Positions 38,502-45,401 of a DNA stretch of 45,401 nucleotides are shown piece by piece. The stretch comes from Geomicrobium sp. JCM 19038 (GTDB lineage: Bacteria; Bacillota; Bacilli; Bacillales; Marinococcaceae), in contig NZ_BAXA01000022.1 of the NCBI RefSeq assembly GCF_000698125.1, positions 1-45,401 on the forward strand. The letters are read 5' to 3'. The notes below the pieces were generated by a model, which made no database searches, was not told the DNA's origin, and saw nothing but the letters and a program-made list of their open reading frames with translations. Within the stretch, counting starts at the first letter, position 1. Every line of letters starts with the position of its first letter. The position numbers and the translations under genes are program-made.

Positions 38502-38734
38502 GTATTCATAAAGAGATCCCACACATCGCCAAAGCGCATGTCAGCGACTTCTTTAAACATTTTATCTTTGTCTTTCTTTTTACTTAAATCACCTTGAATG
38601 ATAATTTCCACCGTTTGATTTCGATCAACTAAGATCGCCCTCACACTCAAGACATTCGTTAATAATCCTGCAATCACAGCGATCTGTTCGGGTGTAAGTT
38701 GATTTTTGTTGGATTTCTTTTTATCTCCACTCAT
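38495..38734 (-). CDS. small hypothetical protein
   Basis: A 79-residue protein: basic N-terminus MSGDKKKSNKNQLTPEQ, a hydrophobic stretch IAVIAGLLTNVLSVRAILVD, then a beta hairpin VEIIIQGDL and charged tail. Not clearly membrane-spanning. GGGAGG precedes ATG 38734. It is 21 bp after the 42-residue gene upstream, so the two are probably one operon. No family recognised. Confidence 0.6.
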   Translation of the reverse strand: MSGDKKKSNKNQLTPEQIAVIAGLLTNVLSVRAILVDRNQTVEIIIQGDLSKKKDKDKMFKEVADMRFGDVWDLFMNTK

Positions 38735-38755
38735 GATTGCAGCCTCCCTAGTGAA

Positions 38756-38884
38756 TTAGGATAATGCTACGACTTCCAACTCATCGTCATCACCAGCATC
38801 TCTTGAATAGCCAAGAGAGAAAAGACCAAATAGTAAGATGACGATAAATAAGAGGAGTTCTTGGTTATCATTTTGATCGCTCAA
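38756..38884 (-). CDS. 42-residue acidic single-span membrane peptide
   Basis: TTG 38884 lies eight bases after AAGGAG and encodes MSDQNDNQELLLFIVILLFG... with one hydrophobic helix (about residues 10-27) and an acidic tail DAGDDDELEVV. In-frame ATGs upstream have worse ribosome sites. It is the first gene of a likely two-gene operon with the downstream 79-residue protein. Confidence 0.5.
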   Translation of the reverse strand: MSDQNDNQELLLFIVILLFGLFSLGYSRDAGDDDELEVVALS

Positions 38885-38955
38885 AGAGACCAGCTCCTTC
38901 ATTGTCTTCATATTAACCTATGCAAAGAGTAGGCGAATGTGAAGGCGTGAAATAA

Positions 38956-38990
38956 TAAAAACGTCTCCTCATATTAAAGGAGACGTTTTT
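38956..38990 (-). terminator. pdxK terminator
   Basis: AAAAACGTCTCCT (38957-38969) pairs with AGGAGACGTTTTT (38978-38990). It lies 12 bp past the pdxK stop and can work in both directions. Confidence 0.88.
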
Positions 38991-39001
38991 ATTGAGTGTT
39001 A

Positions 39002-39838
39002 TTAGATGGTACGCTCAGTAATCTTTGTTTCTTGACCACCAAAAGTACGGTATGCACCGTGACGGACTGCACCGACATACTCATTTAAGCGAACACCGTG
39101 TTCAATAGCAGCTGTAACAAAAGCTTTAGCTGTACGAATTGCATCGTGTACATCAGTTCCTTTTGCTAATTCTGCTGTAATTGCAGCGGCGAATGTACAT
39201 CCAGCACCATGATTGTACGTTGTGTCGATTTTCTCGGTTTCAAGGACAATAAAGGATTTACCATCGTATACAACATCGACTGCACGATCGTGTTCGAGTT
39301 GCTTTCCACCTTTTACAACAACATATTGAGTACCACGTTCGTGAATTTTGCCTGCCGCTTCTTTCATTTGTTCAATCGTAGTGATTTTCTCCATTTGAGC
39401 AAGTTGAGAAGCTTCGAATAAATTCGGTGTTGCAACTTTCGCAACGGGTACGAGCACTTCACGTAATGCATCTGCAGTTTCTGGGTGTAGTACTTCGTCC
39501 TCGCCTTTGCAAACGAGTACTGGGTCTACGACAGAGTTTGTTAGGTTGTGTGCTTTTATTTTATTTGCAGCAAGTTCAATGACGTCAACAGAACCAAGCA
39601 TGCCTGTCTTCATGGCATCTACACCAATTGATAAAATCGTATTCAATTGGGTTTCGACTGTATCGACAGGTTGTGGAAATACTTGATGATGCCATCCTTC
39701 AGGTTTCATCGCAACTATCGTTGTTAATGCGTTCATTCCATAAACGCCGAGATCTTGAAAGGTTTTTAGGTCAGCTTGTATTCCTGCTCCGCCGCTTGAA
39801 TCAGATCCTGCAATCGTTAATGCTTTAGCAATTGACAT
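39002..39838 (-). CDS. pdxK: pyridoxine/hydroxymethylpyrimidine kinase PdxK
   Basis: A 278-residue ribokinase-fold kinase. IAGSDSSGGAGIQADLKTF is the ThiD/PdxK opener and THGAGCTF-like NHGAGCTFAAAI the anion-hole motif. The overall sequence matches the B. subtilis enzyme formerly called ThiD and now PdxK, which phosphorylates pyridoxine and pyridoxal. ATG 39838 has a ribosome site GGGGGATC upstream. A good promoter lies about 45-75 bp upstream. Confidence 0.92.
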   Translation of the reverse strand: MSIAKALTIAGSDSSGGAGIQADLKTFQDLGVYGMNALTTIVAMKPEGWHHQVFPQPVDTVETQLNTILSIGVDAMKTGMLGSVDVIELAANKIKAHNLTNSVVDPVLVCKGEDEVLHPETADALREVLVPVAKVATPNLFEASQLAQMEKITTIEQMKEAAGKIHERGTQYVVVKGGKQLEHDRAVDVVYDGKSFIVLETEKIDTTYNHGAGCTFAAAITAELAKGTDVHDAIRTAKAFVTAAIEHGVRLNEYVGAVRHGAYRTFGGQETKITERTI

Positions 39839-39881
39839 AATCGTTATAGATCCCCCTTGATGATAAGCTCATACTACGTTT

Positions 39882-39911
39882 ATTATAAGCTGTTTTGTAG
39901 AACATTGACAA
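39882..39911 (-). promoter_or_regulatory. pdxK promoter
   Basis: On minus, TTGTCA (39906-39911), 18 bp, TATAAT (39882-39887). Fits sigma-A well. Confidence 0.65.
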
Positions 39912-40129
39912 CAATTGTAACTGAATAAAGACACATGTATAGCTGAACACGTTCATCGTAAACTTGTGTGCTTGATTAAGAGATCATTAGTTAGAAATTT
40001 TATGAGACAAAATCAGAACAGTTTAGAAATGTAGACATGTTTGCCAAGCTATTGCATATTCCTCAAAGTAGAGAATTGTTTACGAAAGAGAACCCCAAGA
40101 CGACTACTTAAAGGAGGAAGGAACGTTAT

Positions 40130-40762
40130 ATGAAGAAGCGATGGGTGTTTGTGAGCGCGTTAGCATTAACGTTAGTATTAGCAGCTTGTGGATCTTCAGA
40201 ATCATCCGATGTTGAGGGTATGGAAGATTCGAATGAAACGGCTGCAGTAGAACAAGAGTCAGAGGCAACAGGATTGCATGAATTTGAGTATATGAATCAA
40301 GATAATGAAGTTGTTACAAATGAAGATTTGAAAGGGAAGTATTCCCTCGTCAATATGGTCTTCACACGTTGCCCAACTGTTTGTAATTTAATGACACCGA
40401 ACATGACGAATTTGCAAAATGAGTTAGATGAAAAAGGGCTAGACGTAAACCTTGTTTCGTTTACGGTAGATCCTGAACACGACACACCTGAAAAACTTAA
40501 AGCGTATGGTGAACAATACGATGCAGATTTCTCTAATTGGGATTTCCTAACAGGATATGACCGTGAAGAAGTTGAAAGCTTTGCAGCTAGTTCATTTAAT
40601 AGTGTCGTACAATCTCATCCTGAAAATGACGATATTATCCACTCGACACAAACGTATTTACTCGATATGAATGGTCAAGTTGTTGAACAATTTGACGGAT
40701 TAGAAGTCGATAAAGAACCGATTATCGATGCAATTGAAACACTTGTAGAAATGGAAAAATAA
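40130..40762 (+). CDS. SCO1/SenC family copper-binding lipoprotein
   Basis: A 210-residue lipoprotein: signal with lipobox LVLAAC (C20), an acidic linker (residues 21-48), then a thioredoxin-like Sco domain. The copper ligands are C81 and C85 in TRCPTVC and the later His in DDIIHSTQTYLLD. Sco proteins deliver copper to the CuA site of cytochrome oxidase. No oxidase gene is nearby. ATG 40130 follows AAAGGAGGAAGG. Confidence 0.9.
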   Translation: MKKRWVFVSALALTLVLAACGSSESSDVEGMEDSNETAAVEQESEATGLHEFEYMNQDNEVVTNEDLKGKYSLVNMVFTRCPTVCNLMTPNMTNLQNELDEKGLDVNLVSFTVDPEHDTPEKLKAYGEQYDADFSNWDFLTGYDREEVESFAASSFNSVVQSHPENDDIIHSTQTYLLDMNGQVVEQFDGLEVDKEPIIDAIETLVEMEK

Positions 40763-40803
40763 AAAAACTGAGCTGACGGTTGTACCGTCCAGCTCAGTTT
40801 TTT
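40761..40803. terminator. bidirectional terminator, sco / ABC exporter
   Basis: AACTGAGCTG pairs with CAGCTCAGTT around an inner CGG/CCG stem; A and T runs flank both sides. Confidence 0.88.
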
Positions 40804-42532
40804 AGTCATTCATCATTTGATGATCCACAAGTTCTCGATAAAGTGGATGATTTTCATATAATGCTTGGTGGTTGCCAGCGCCAGTCACGACCCCGCGTTC
40901 CAACACAATGAGCTGATGTGCATCTTTCACGGTTGAAAGTCGATGTGCAATCACAAGCGTTGTACGGTTTTTCATGAGAGATTGTAGTGCTTCTTGAACT
41001 AACGCTTCAGAGTGACTATCTAAATGAGCGGTTGCTTCGTCTAGTAGTAGCAGTTCAGGATCACGAATAATAGCTCTAGCAATTGCTAGTCGTTGTCTTT
41101 GTCCACCAGATACGCGTATTCCCCGCTCGCCAACTTCGGTTGAGTATCCTTGCGGAAGGTCTTCAATAAAGCTCGATAAATTCGCTTTTAAAACGGCGTC
41201 TTTAACTGTCTGTTCGTCAACATCGTCCAAGCCGTACGTGAGGTTTTTGTAGATACTTCCTGCCATTAACGGTGAATCTTGTGATACGTAAGCGATTTTA
41301 CTACGCCAATCATGTAATTTATGCGACTGAATGTTTGTACCATCGTAATAAATGTTTCCTTCATTCGGGAGGTAAAACCGCTCAATCAAAGAGAATAACG
41401 TAGTTTTACCAGCGCCACTTGGACCGACAAAAGCTGTCATTTGTCCAGAGCGTGCGGTAAATGAGACGTTAGATAAAATTGTTTTCTCAGTGTTGTATTC
41501 AAAAGATATATTGTTAAACGTTAGGTCCGTTGAATCGGTTTTCTCCGATGAATTGAGTTTTTCTTTCTCAGAATTAAATTCAAAGATCGATTGAATACGA
41601 TCGGTGGCGCCCATTGCTTTTTGAAATTGCGTATAAAATTGAGCCAGTTGTGTCACAGGGAAGATAATCTGGAAAATGTAAAAGACAACCGCAACGAGCG
41701 CACCAGCGGTCAATGTTCCTTGAGCGACTTGAATGCCTCCATATCCAAAGACGATAACGAGTGCTACAAGGGTTACCGTCGTCATGAGTGGCATAACAAT
41801 AGCCATAATCTTGCCTTCTCTCATCCCAAAACCAAATAATGATTGAATTCGTGATTTTCCTTGTTTCTCTTCCACAGGTTCTGCGATGGACAATTTAACG
41901 AGTCTGATCTCGCCTAAAACACGCCCTAAATCCCCTTGAAATGCAGCCGTTTCATCTTGCAGTGATTTAGAGACCGTATACATGCGACTACCTAATGGTA
42001 AGATGACGAGCATCGCTAATGGTAAAAAGAGGACTAGAAGAAGCGCCATTTTCCAATCGATCACAAAAAGTAAAATGACAGAACCGATAATCGATATAAA
42101 GCTCGAGAAAAATGGAATGAGTTGCATCGTGAAGAAGTCCTTAATTACATTCGTATCATTTGTGACTCGGCTCATCGTTTCACCAGATGAATGTTGATCG
42201 AAGAATTGAATCGGTAAATACAAGATTTTGTTCCACAACGTCGTACGTAATCTTGCTACGATCGTTTCTCCAACATAAATCATCATATAGAGTGAAACAC
42301 CGGTTAAAATGATTTGTGCGACAAAAACAACAACAAGAGTAGCTATAATTTGAAGTTGAAAGCCTTCAACGACCATTGCGTTCACGATATTCATCGTAAT
42401 TAAGGGTACGATTAAAGAAAGTAAAGACTCGCCTATGACGAGAGCAATTGCCACAATAACGATCCACATACGTGGTCGATACTGTTGGAATAACTGATAG
42501 AAGTCTTTTATGGTGCGTTTCTTTTCGGACAT
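40802..42532 (-). CDS. ABC multidrug-type exporter, fused permease-ATPase
   Basis: A 576-residue half-transporter (six-helix permease about residues 1-310 and an ATPase domain), expected to work as a homodimer like BmrA/LmrA. Walker A GPSGAGKTT, signature VSGGQRQRLAIARA, Walker B LLLLDEATAHLD and switch IAHRLST are intact. Substrates are drugs or lipids by family; not deducible. ATG 42532 is chosen because AAGGAG is six bases upstream. A palindromic operator-like sequence lies 37 bp upstream. Confidence 0.92.
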   Translation of the reverse strand: MSEKKRTIKDFYQLFQQYRPRMWIVIVAIALVIGESLLSLIVPLITMNIVNAMVVEGFQLQIIATLVVVFVAQIILTGVSLYMMIYVGETIVARLRTTLWNKILYLPIQFFDQHSSGETMSRVTNDTNVIKDFFTMQLIPFFSSFISIIGSVILLFVIDWKMALLLVLFLPLAMLVILPLGSRMYTVSKSLQDETAAFQGDLGRVLGEIRLVKLSIAEPVEEKQGKSRIQSLFGFGMREGKIMAIVMPLMTTVTLVALVIVFGYGGIQVAQGTLTAGALVAVVFYIFQIIFPVTQLAQFYTQFQKAMGATDRIQSIFEFNSEKEKLNSSEKTDSTDLTFNNISFEYNTEKTILSNVSFTARSGQMTAFVGPSGAGKTTLFSLIERFYLPNEGNIYYDGTNIQSHKLHDWRSKIAYVSQDSPLMAGSIYKNLTYGLDDVDEQTVKDAVLKANLSSFIEDLPQGYSTEVGERGIRVSGGQRQRLAIARAIIRDPELLLLDEATAHLDSHSEALVQEALQSLMKNRTTLVIAHRLSTVKDAHQLIVLERGVVTGAGNHQALYENHPLYRELVDHQMMND

Positions 42533-42968
42533 TATAGTCTCCTTATGTAGGTGTAATGGAATGATGAGCATACATTCAATGTTTATTGTATGTCATTACG
42601 TAACGTTAGGGGCAAAAAAATATATTAAAACACACTAGACAGATTGGAATTTAATGATTAAAATATACTTACTCCTGTAACTCCTTGAGTAAATTGCATG
42701 GATTCACTTTGACTCCTACTAATCCGTTTAGTAGGAGCTTTTTTATGAAATCTAGTATTCATTTTAACTTGAGTTTTATTAAACTTATAAAAATAGTAGG
42801 GTATATCCTCGTCATCTAGAATTTTTTTATTTTAATGTATGTTTGTTCATGAGATGTTCATATTCAATTGCGAAGATAAAGAGAGGAAGAGGTTTATCAG
42901 TGCTTGTAATCGGCAATGCTGTTAAACTAAAGATGTCATAGTTATTCATAAAGAGGGGAGATGAGAAC
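42533..42968. other. 436-bp intergenic region with operator-like repeat and orphan terminator
   Basis: Holds three things. An imperfect palindrome at 42569-42592 (CATA...CAAT gttt ATTGTATG), placed like an operator for the ABC exporter. An orphan plus-strand terminator at 42711-42745. An AT-rich stretch before yisL. No ORF with a credible ribosome site lies between them. Confidence 0.6.
42640..42745 (+). ncRNA. candidate short RNA ending in an orphan terminator
   Basis: CTCCTACTAA (42713-42722), loop TCCGT, TTAGTAGGAG (42728-42737), then CTTTTTTT: a good plus-strand terminator. No plus-strand gene lies upstream; the nearest is the sco gene, two kilobases away across a divergent exporter. A hairpin TTACTC...GAGTAA just before it could be part of the transcript. 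No good promoter recognised, so the 5' end is a guess. Confidence 0.35.
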
Positions 42969-43322
42969 ATGTTTAATATGTTTTTTGCATCACATCAAGG
43001 ATCTTGGGCATTTGTAGCGATTTTCTTTGTTATTGCTTATTTCCTTTATAAAGCACATAAGCGTAAAGCAGGTACGATTTTGCATATGATTTTACGTCTG
43101 TTCTTTATTATTATGATCATTTCAGGGATTGGAATGCTTATCGAGTATAATTGGGCAGCGATGTATGTTATTAAAGGAATCTTAGCCATTGTTATGATGG
43201 GATTAATGGAAATGTCTTTAGGGAAGACAAAACGTGGAGAAAACGGTATGGGTGGATTCATTGGTGCCGTTGTTATTCTAGTTGTTGTCGCTCTTATGGG
43301 CTTTGGAGTTATTAGCTTCTAA
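42969..43322 (+). CDS. yisL: YisL (UPF0344) membrane protein
   Basis: A 117-residue protein with four membrane helices. ILHMILRLFFIIMIISG and GLMEMSLGKTKRGE are the landmarks of the UPF0344/YisL family. The function is unknown. ATG 42969 has AGAGGGGAGATGAG upstream. A short terminator overlaps its stop. Confidence 0.9.
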   Translation: MFNMFFASHQGSWAFVAIFFVIAYFLYKAHKRKAGTILHMILRLFFIIMIISGIGMLIEYNWAAMYVIKGILAIVMMGLMEMSLGKTKRGENGMGGFIGAVVILVVVALMGFGVISF

Positions 43323-43347
43323 AAAGGGTGTCATTAGACGCCCTTTT
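43321..43347 (+). terminator. yisL terminator
   Basis: AAAAGGGTGTC, loop ATTA, GACGCCCTTTT, at the yisL stop codon. Confidence 0.75.
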
Positions 43348-43441
43348 ACTAGTTCAATCCACTTATTTTTGTTGTTTTCCGTTTGAAAAGCGGTCAATGT
43401 TGGTATACATAAGTACGTCAAACAAAAAGAGGTGTGCGCTA

Positions 43442-43510
43442 ATGTTACGCACGATCCTTATGATTATCGGTCTTATTGTAGTCATCAGTATTGTACTTAG
43501 CTTAATCTAA
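43442..43510 (+). CDS. 22-residue hydrophobic peptide
   Basis: ATG 43442 behind GAGGTG encodes MLRTILMIIGLIVVISIVLS and two more residues, one basic residue followed by an uninterrupted hydrophobic helix. It is placed between two terminators, so it looks like its own transcription unit. It resembles small single-helix membrane peptides; no family recognised. Confidence 0.45.
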   Translation: MLRTILMIIGLIVVISIVLSLI

Positions 43511-43513
43511 TTC

Positions 43514-43542
43514 AAAAAGACACCGCCAGGCGGTGTCTTTTT
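43514..43542. terminator. bidirectional terminator
   Basis: AAAAAGACACCGCC, loop AG, GGCGGTGTCTTTTT-type arm, between the 22-residue peptide and the dehydrogenase. Confidence 0.85.
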
Positions 43543-43565
43543 GATTGTGACATGAAAAATGAAAG

Positions 43566-44779
43566 TTAAGAATTGACCATTCCGTGTGGATCAATAACAA
43601 ATTTCTTTGCGGCACCTTTGTCGAAATCTTCATACCCCTTAGGTGCTTCATCAAGTGTAATTAACTGAGCGTTAACTGCTTTTGCAATTTGTGCTTTTCC
43701 TGAAAGAATTGATTTCATTAAGTTACGATTGTACTGCATTGCAGGTGTTTGACCTGTCGCAAACGTATGAGCTTTCGCCCAACCGAGACCAAACCGTACT
43801 TTCAAAGAACCAGTCTTAGCATCTTCATCTACGCCACCAGGGTCATCTGTAACGTAGAGTCCTGGAATTCCAAGCCCGCCTCCCGCTTGCGTCACGTCCA
43901 TAATTGCGTTCAGCACCGCAGCAGGCTGCTCTCCACTCTCGCCGTGCCCCGAAGCTTCAAAGCCGACCGCATCCACAGCGGCATCTACTTCAGGAACACC
44001 TAAGATTTGTTCAATCTGCTCTCCTAAACGATCATGTTCTTTTAAGTTGACTGTTTCACATCCGAAACTCTTGCTTGCTGTAAACGCTCTGCATTTAAAT
44101 CACCAACGATGACAGCAGATGCGCCGAGTAGTTGTGCAGAGTGAGCAGCAGCTAGTCCAACCGGTCCAGCTCCAGCAATATAGACCGTAGATCCCATCTT
44201 AACGCCGGCAGTATAGGCACCGTGGAATCCAGTTGGGAAGATATCGGTTAACATCGTTAAATCCATAATTTTTTCTAATGCTAAATCCCGATCTGGGAAA
44301 ACGAGAAGCTGGAAATCGGCGTAAGGAACCATCACATACTCTGATTGTCCACCAACCCATCCACCCATATCTACATAACCATAAGCAGCCCCAGGTCGTT
44401 CAGGGTTAACGTTCGTACAAATATGTGTTTTTTGCGTTTGGCACATGACACAACGACCACAAGCAATATTAAATGGAACGGAAACGACGTCACCTTTCTT
44501 GATGAATTCAACATCTCGTCCAACTTCAATAACCTCACCAGTGATTTCATGCCCGAGAACGAGACCTTCTGGAGCGGTTGTCCGACCTCTGACCATATGT
44601 TGGTCGCTACCACAAATATTCGTCGTGATGACTTTTAATATCACACCATGCTCACATTTTCGATCAACATTTGATTTTGGAACACCCGGACCATCTCGTA
44701 ATACCAGTTCAGGATAGGGCGTGTCCTGAACTTCAACGTGACCTGCACCTTTGTAAACAACTGCGCGATTGTTCGTCAA
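43566..44779 (-). pseudogene. fdhA: glutathione-independent formaldehyde dehydrogenase, frameshifted
   Basis: A zinc-dependent medium-chain dehydrogenase matching Pseudomonas FdhA, about 404 residues once repaired. Catalytic zinc motif NICGSDQHMVRGRT and GHEITGEVIEVG; structural zinc Cys set ACGRCVMCQ...C; Rossmann GAGPVGLAAA. The ORF stops at 44042. Adding one A to the AAA at 44065-44067 (one T in coding sense) restores RVFGCETVNLKEHD and the C-terminal ORF (VDAVGFEASGHG ... KKFVIDPHG). It oxidises formaldehyde (and probably other aldehydes) with NAD. Downstream is a terminator. Confidence 0.85.
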
Positions 44780-44881
44780 TTTAGCTAATACCTCCTCCAG
44801 AAATATAGTAGCCAGCTTGGCTATACATTTTATACCCTAAAAGATAACAATTTAATCTGAAGTTTCTGTTAATAAAAACTG

Positions 44882-44918
44882 AAAATCCGACTCTCTCGAT
44901 GGCTGAGAGTCGGATTTT
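44882..44918 (-). terminator. terminator of the collagen-like gene
   Basis: AAAATCCGACTCTC (44882-44895) pairs with GAGAGTCGGATTTT (44905-44918). It is oriented to end minus-strand transcripts from the right edge. Confidence 0.85.
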
Positions 44919-44923
44919 AACGT

Positions 44924-45401
44924 CTAAATCGTCGTTGTTATTAACGTTCCTAAAAATCCTGGTGCAAAACGGAAAATACTTACATGGCCAGCGCTACTCG
45001 TTTGGTTTGGTGCATTTACAATGCTTACGCCGAACGTTGATGAATTTCGTATCTGAATGGTATCTCCAGCAGCGTAGTTTTGTACGCGTATAATTGATAT
45101 TGGTCCATTTGTTCCAGAGTTTGCTGCAGGAGCCGCAGGTGTCGCTACATTGCCATTAAGGATTAAAGAGAAGACTGCACCAGCGGTTGTAGGGTTAGCG
45201 GTGTTTAGAGTGACATCAACGAAATAGAGACCTGGAGTAACAATAGTAAATGTCCCAGTCGCTGCATCGTACGTAATGCCTGCATATTGACTTGGCGTTA
45301 ATTGAAGTACGTTTGCATTTGCAGCGATTGTTTGAGGTTGAATATTGCTGTTATAAAATGGTTGGGCAAGTGTTGGTACTAAGCCTGTAGCGCCTGTAAT
45401 G
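44924..45401 (-). CDS. BclA-type collagen-like exosporium protein, 3' part
   Basis: Open on the minus strand from the window edge to TAG at 44924, about 158 residues. It begins ITGATGLVPTLA, the end of a GxT collagen repeat, followed by a beta-rich C1q/TNF-like C-terminal domain (YAGITYDAATGTFTI, PGLYFVDVTL, FSLILNGN, ISIIRVQNYAAGD, VSIFRFAPGFLGTL). This layout is that of BclA-like proteins that trimerise on the spore surface. The start and the collagen stretch lie beyond the window. Confidence 0.7.
   Translation of the reverse strand, partial: ITGATGLVPTLAQPFYNSNIQPQTIAANANVLQLTPSQYAGITYDAATGTFTIVTPGLYFVDVTLNTANPTTAGAVFSLILNGNVATPAAPAANSGTNGPISIIRVQNYAAGDTIQIRNSSTFGVSIVNAPNQTSSAGHVSIFRFAPGFLGTLITTTI

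Overview
The window looks like chromosomal core DNA of a low-GC, endospore-forming Bacillaceae bacterium. From about 1 to 33 kb the gene order closely follows the Bacillus subtilis fabH-fabF / yjbA-trpS / spx-mecA-coiA / yjbH-yjbM-nadK-yjbO-prpE-fabI-cotO-cotZ block. Several traits point to an alkaliphilic, Alkalihalobacillus-like relative: very acidic exported proteins, a large DHH-CBS-nucleotidyltransferase fusion, and a 21-bp intergenic repeat. No rRNA, tRNA, insertion sequence, prophage or CRISPR array was seen.

Layout. 0-1 kb: a 21-bp tandem repeat, a small membrane protein and a collagen-like GPP protein split by a frameshift. 1-3.2 kb: fabH-fabF behind a FapR-box promoter. 3.2-7.3 kb (minus): an M15 peptidase, a degenerate LytR-CpsA-Psr protein and the DHH-CBS-tRNA nucleotidyltransferase. 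7.4-13 kb: yjbA, trpS, a thioredoxin-like protein, a frameshifted Ca/Na-type exchanger, a YciI protein and a DUF4015 glycosidase-like protein. 13-18.2 kb: spx, mecA, coiA, spxH, truncated globin and cwlQ, a proteolysis, competence and redox module. 18.2-22.9 kb: yjbK (frameshifted), yjbL, the small alarmone synthetase, NAD kinase, a pseudouridine synthase, a lipoprotein and prpE. 23-24.1 kb: fabI with a second FapR box. 24.1-30.2 kb: an oligopeptide ABC importer, with the binding protein (frameshifted) divergent from a C-B-D-F operon. 30.2-32.2 kb: a spore cluster (YjcZ-like peptide, cotO, cotZ). 32.2-34.2 kb: yjcF, yjcH and a frameshifted pgpA. 34.4-45.4 kb: an M20 dipeptidase, fumC, an FMN reductase behind a structured RNA leader, small genes, pdxK, a Sco protein, an ABC exporter, yisL, a frameshifted glutathione-independent formaldehyde dehydrogenase, and the C-terminal part of a BclA-type collagen-like protein running off the right edge.

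Functional logic. fabH, fabF and fabI are the fatty-acid elongation genes, and both promoters carry a FapR-like palindrome. Spx (regulator), SpxH (its ClpXP adaptor) and MecA (ClpC adaptor) lie together. The NAD kinase, alarmone synthetase and prpE sit in a nucleotide-signalling block.

Main caveats and leads. Seven genes are broken by single-base indels, each at a homopolymer or doublet. This pattern looks more like consensus sequencing error than gene decay, so these genes should be read as intact until checked. The most interesting unexplained element is the roughly 340-nt leader at 37.3-37.66 kb: a consensus promoter, alternative base-pairings and an intrinsic terminator 20 nt before the FMN reductase start. 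A second orphan terminator lies at 42.7 kb. I did not find a clear new defence or mobile system.
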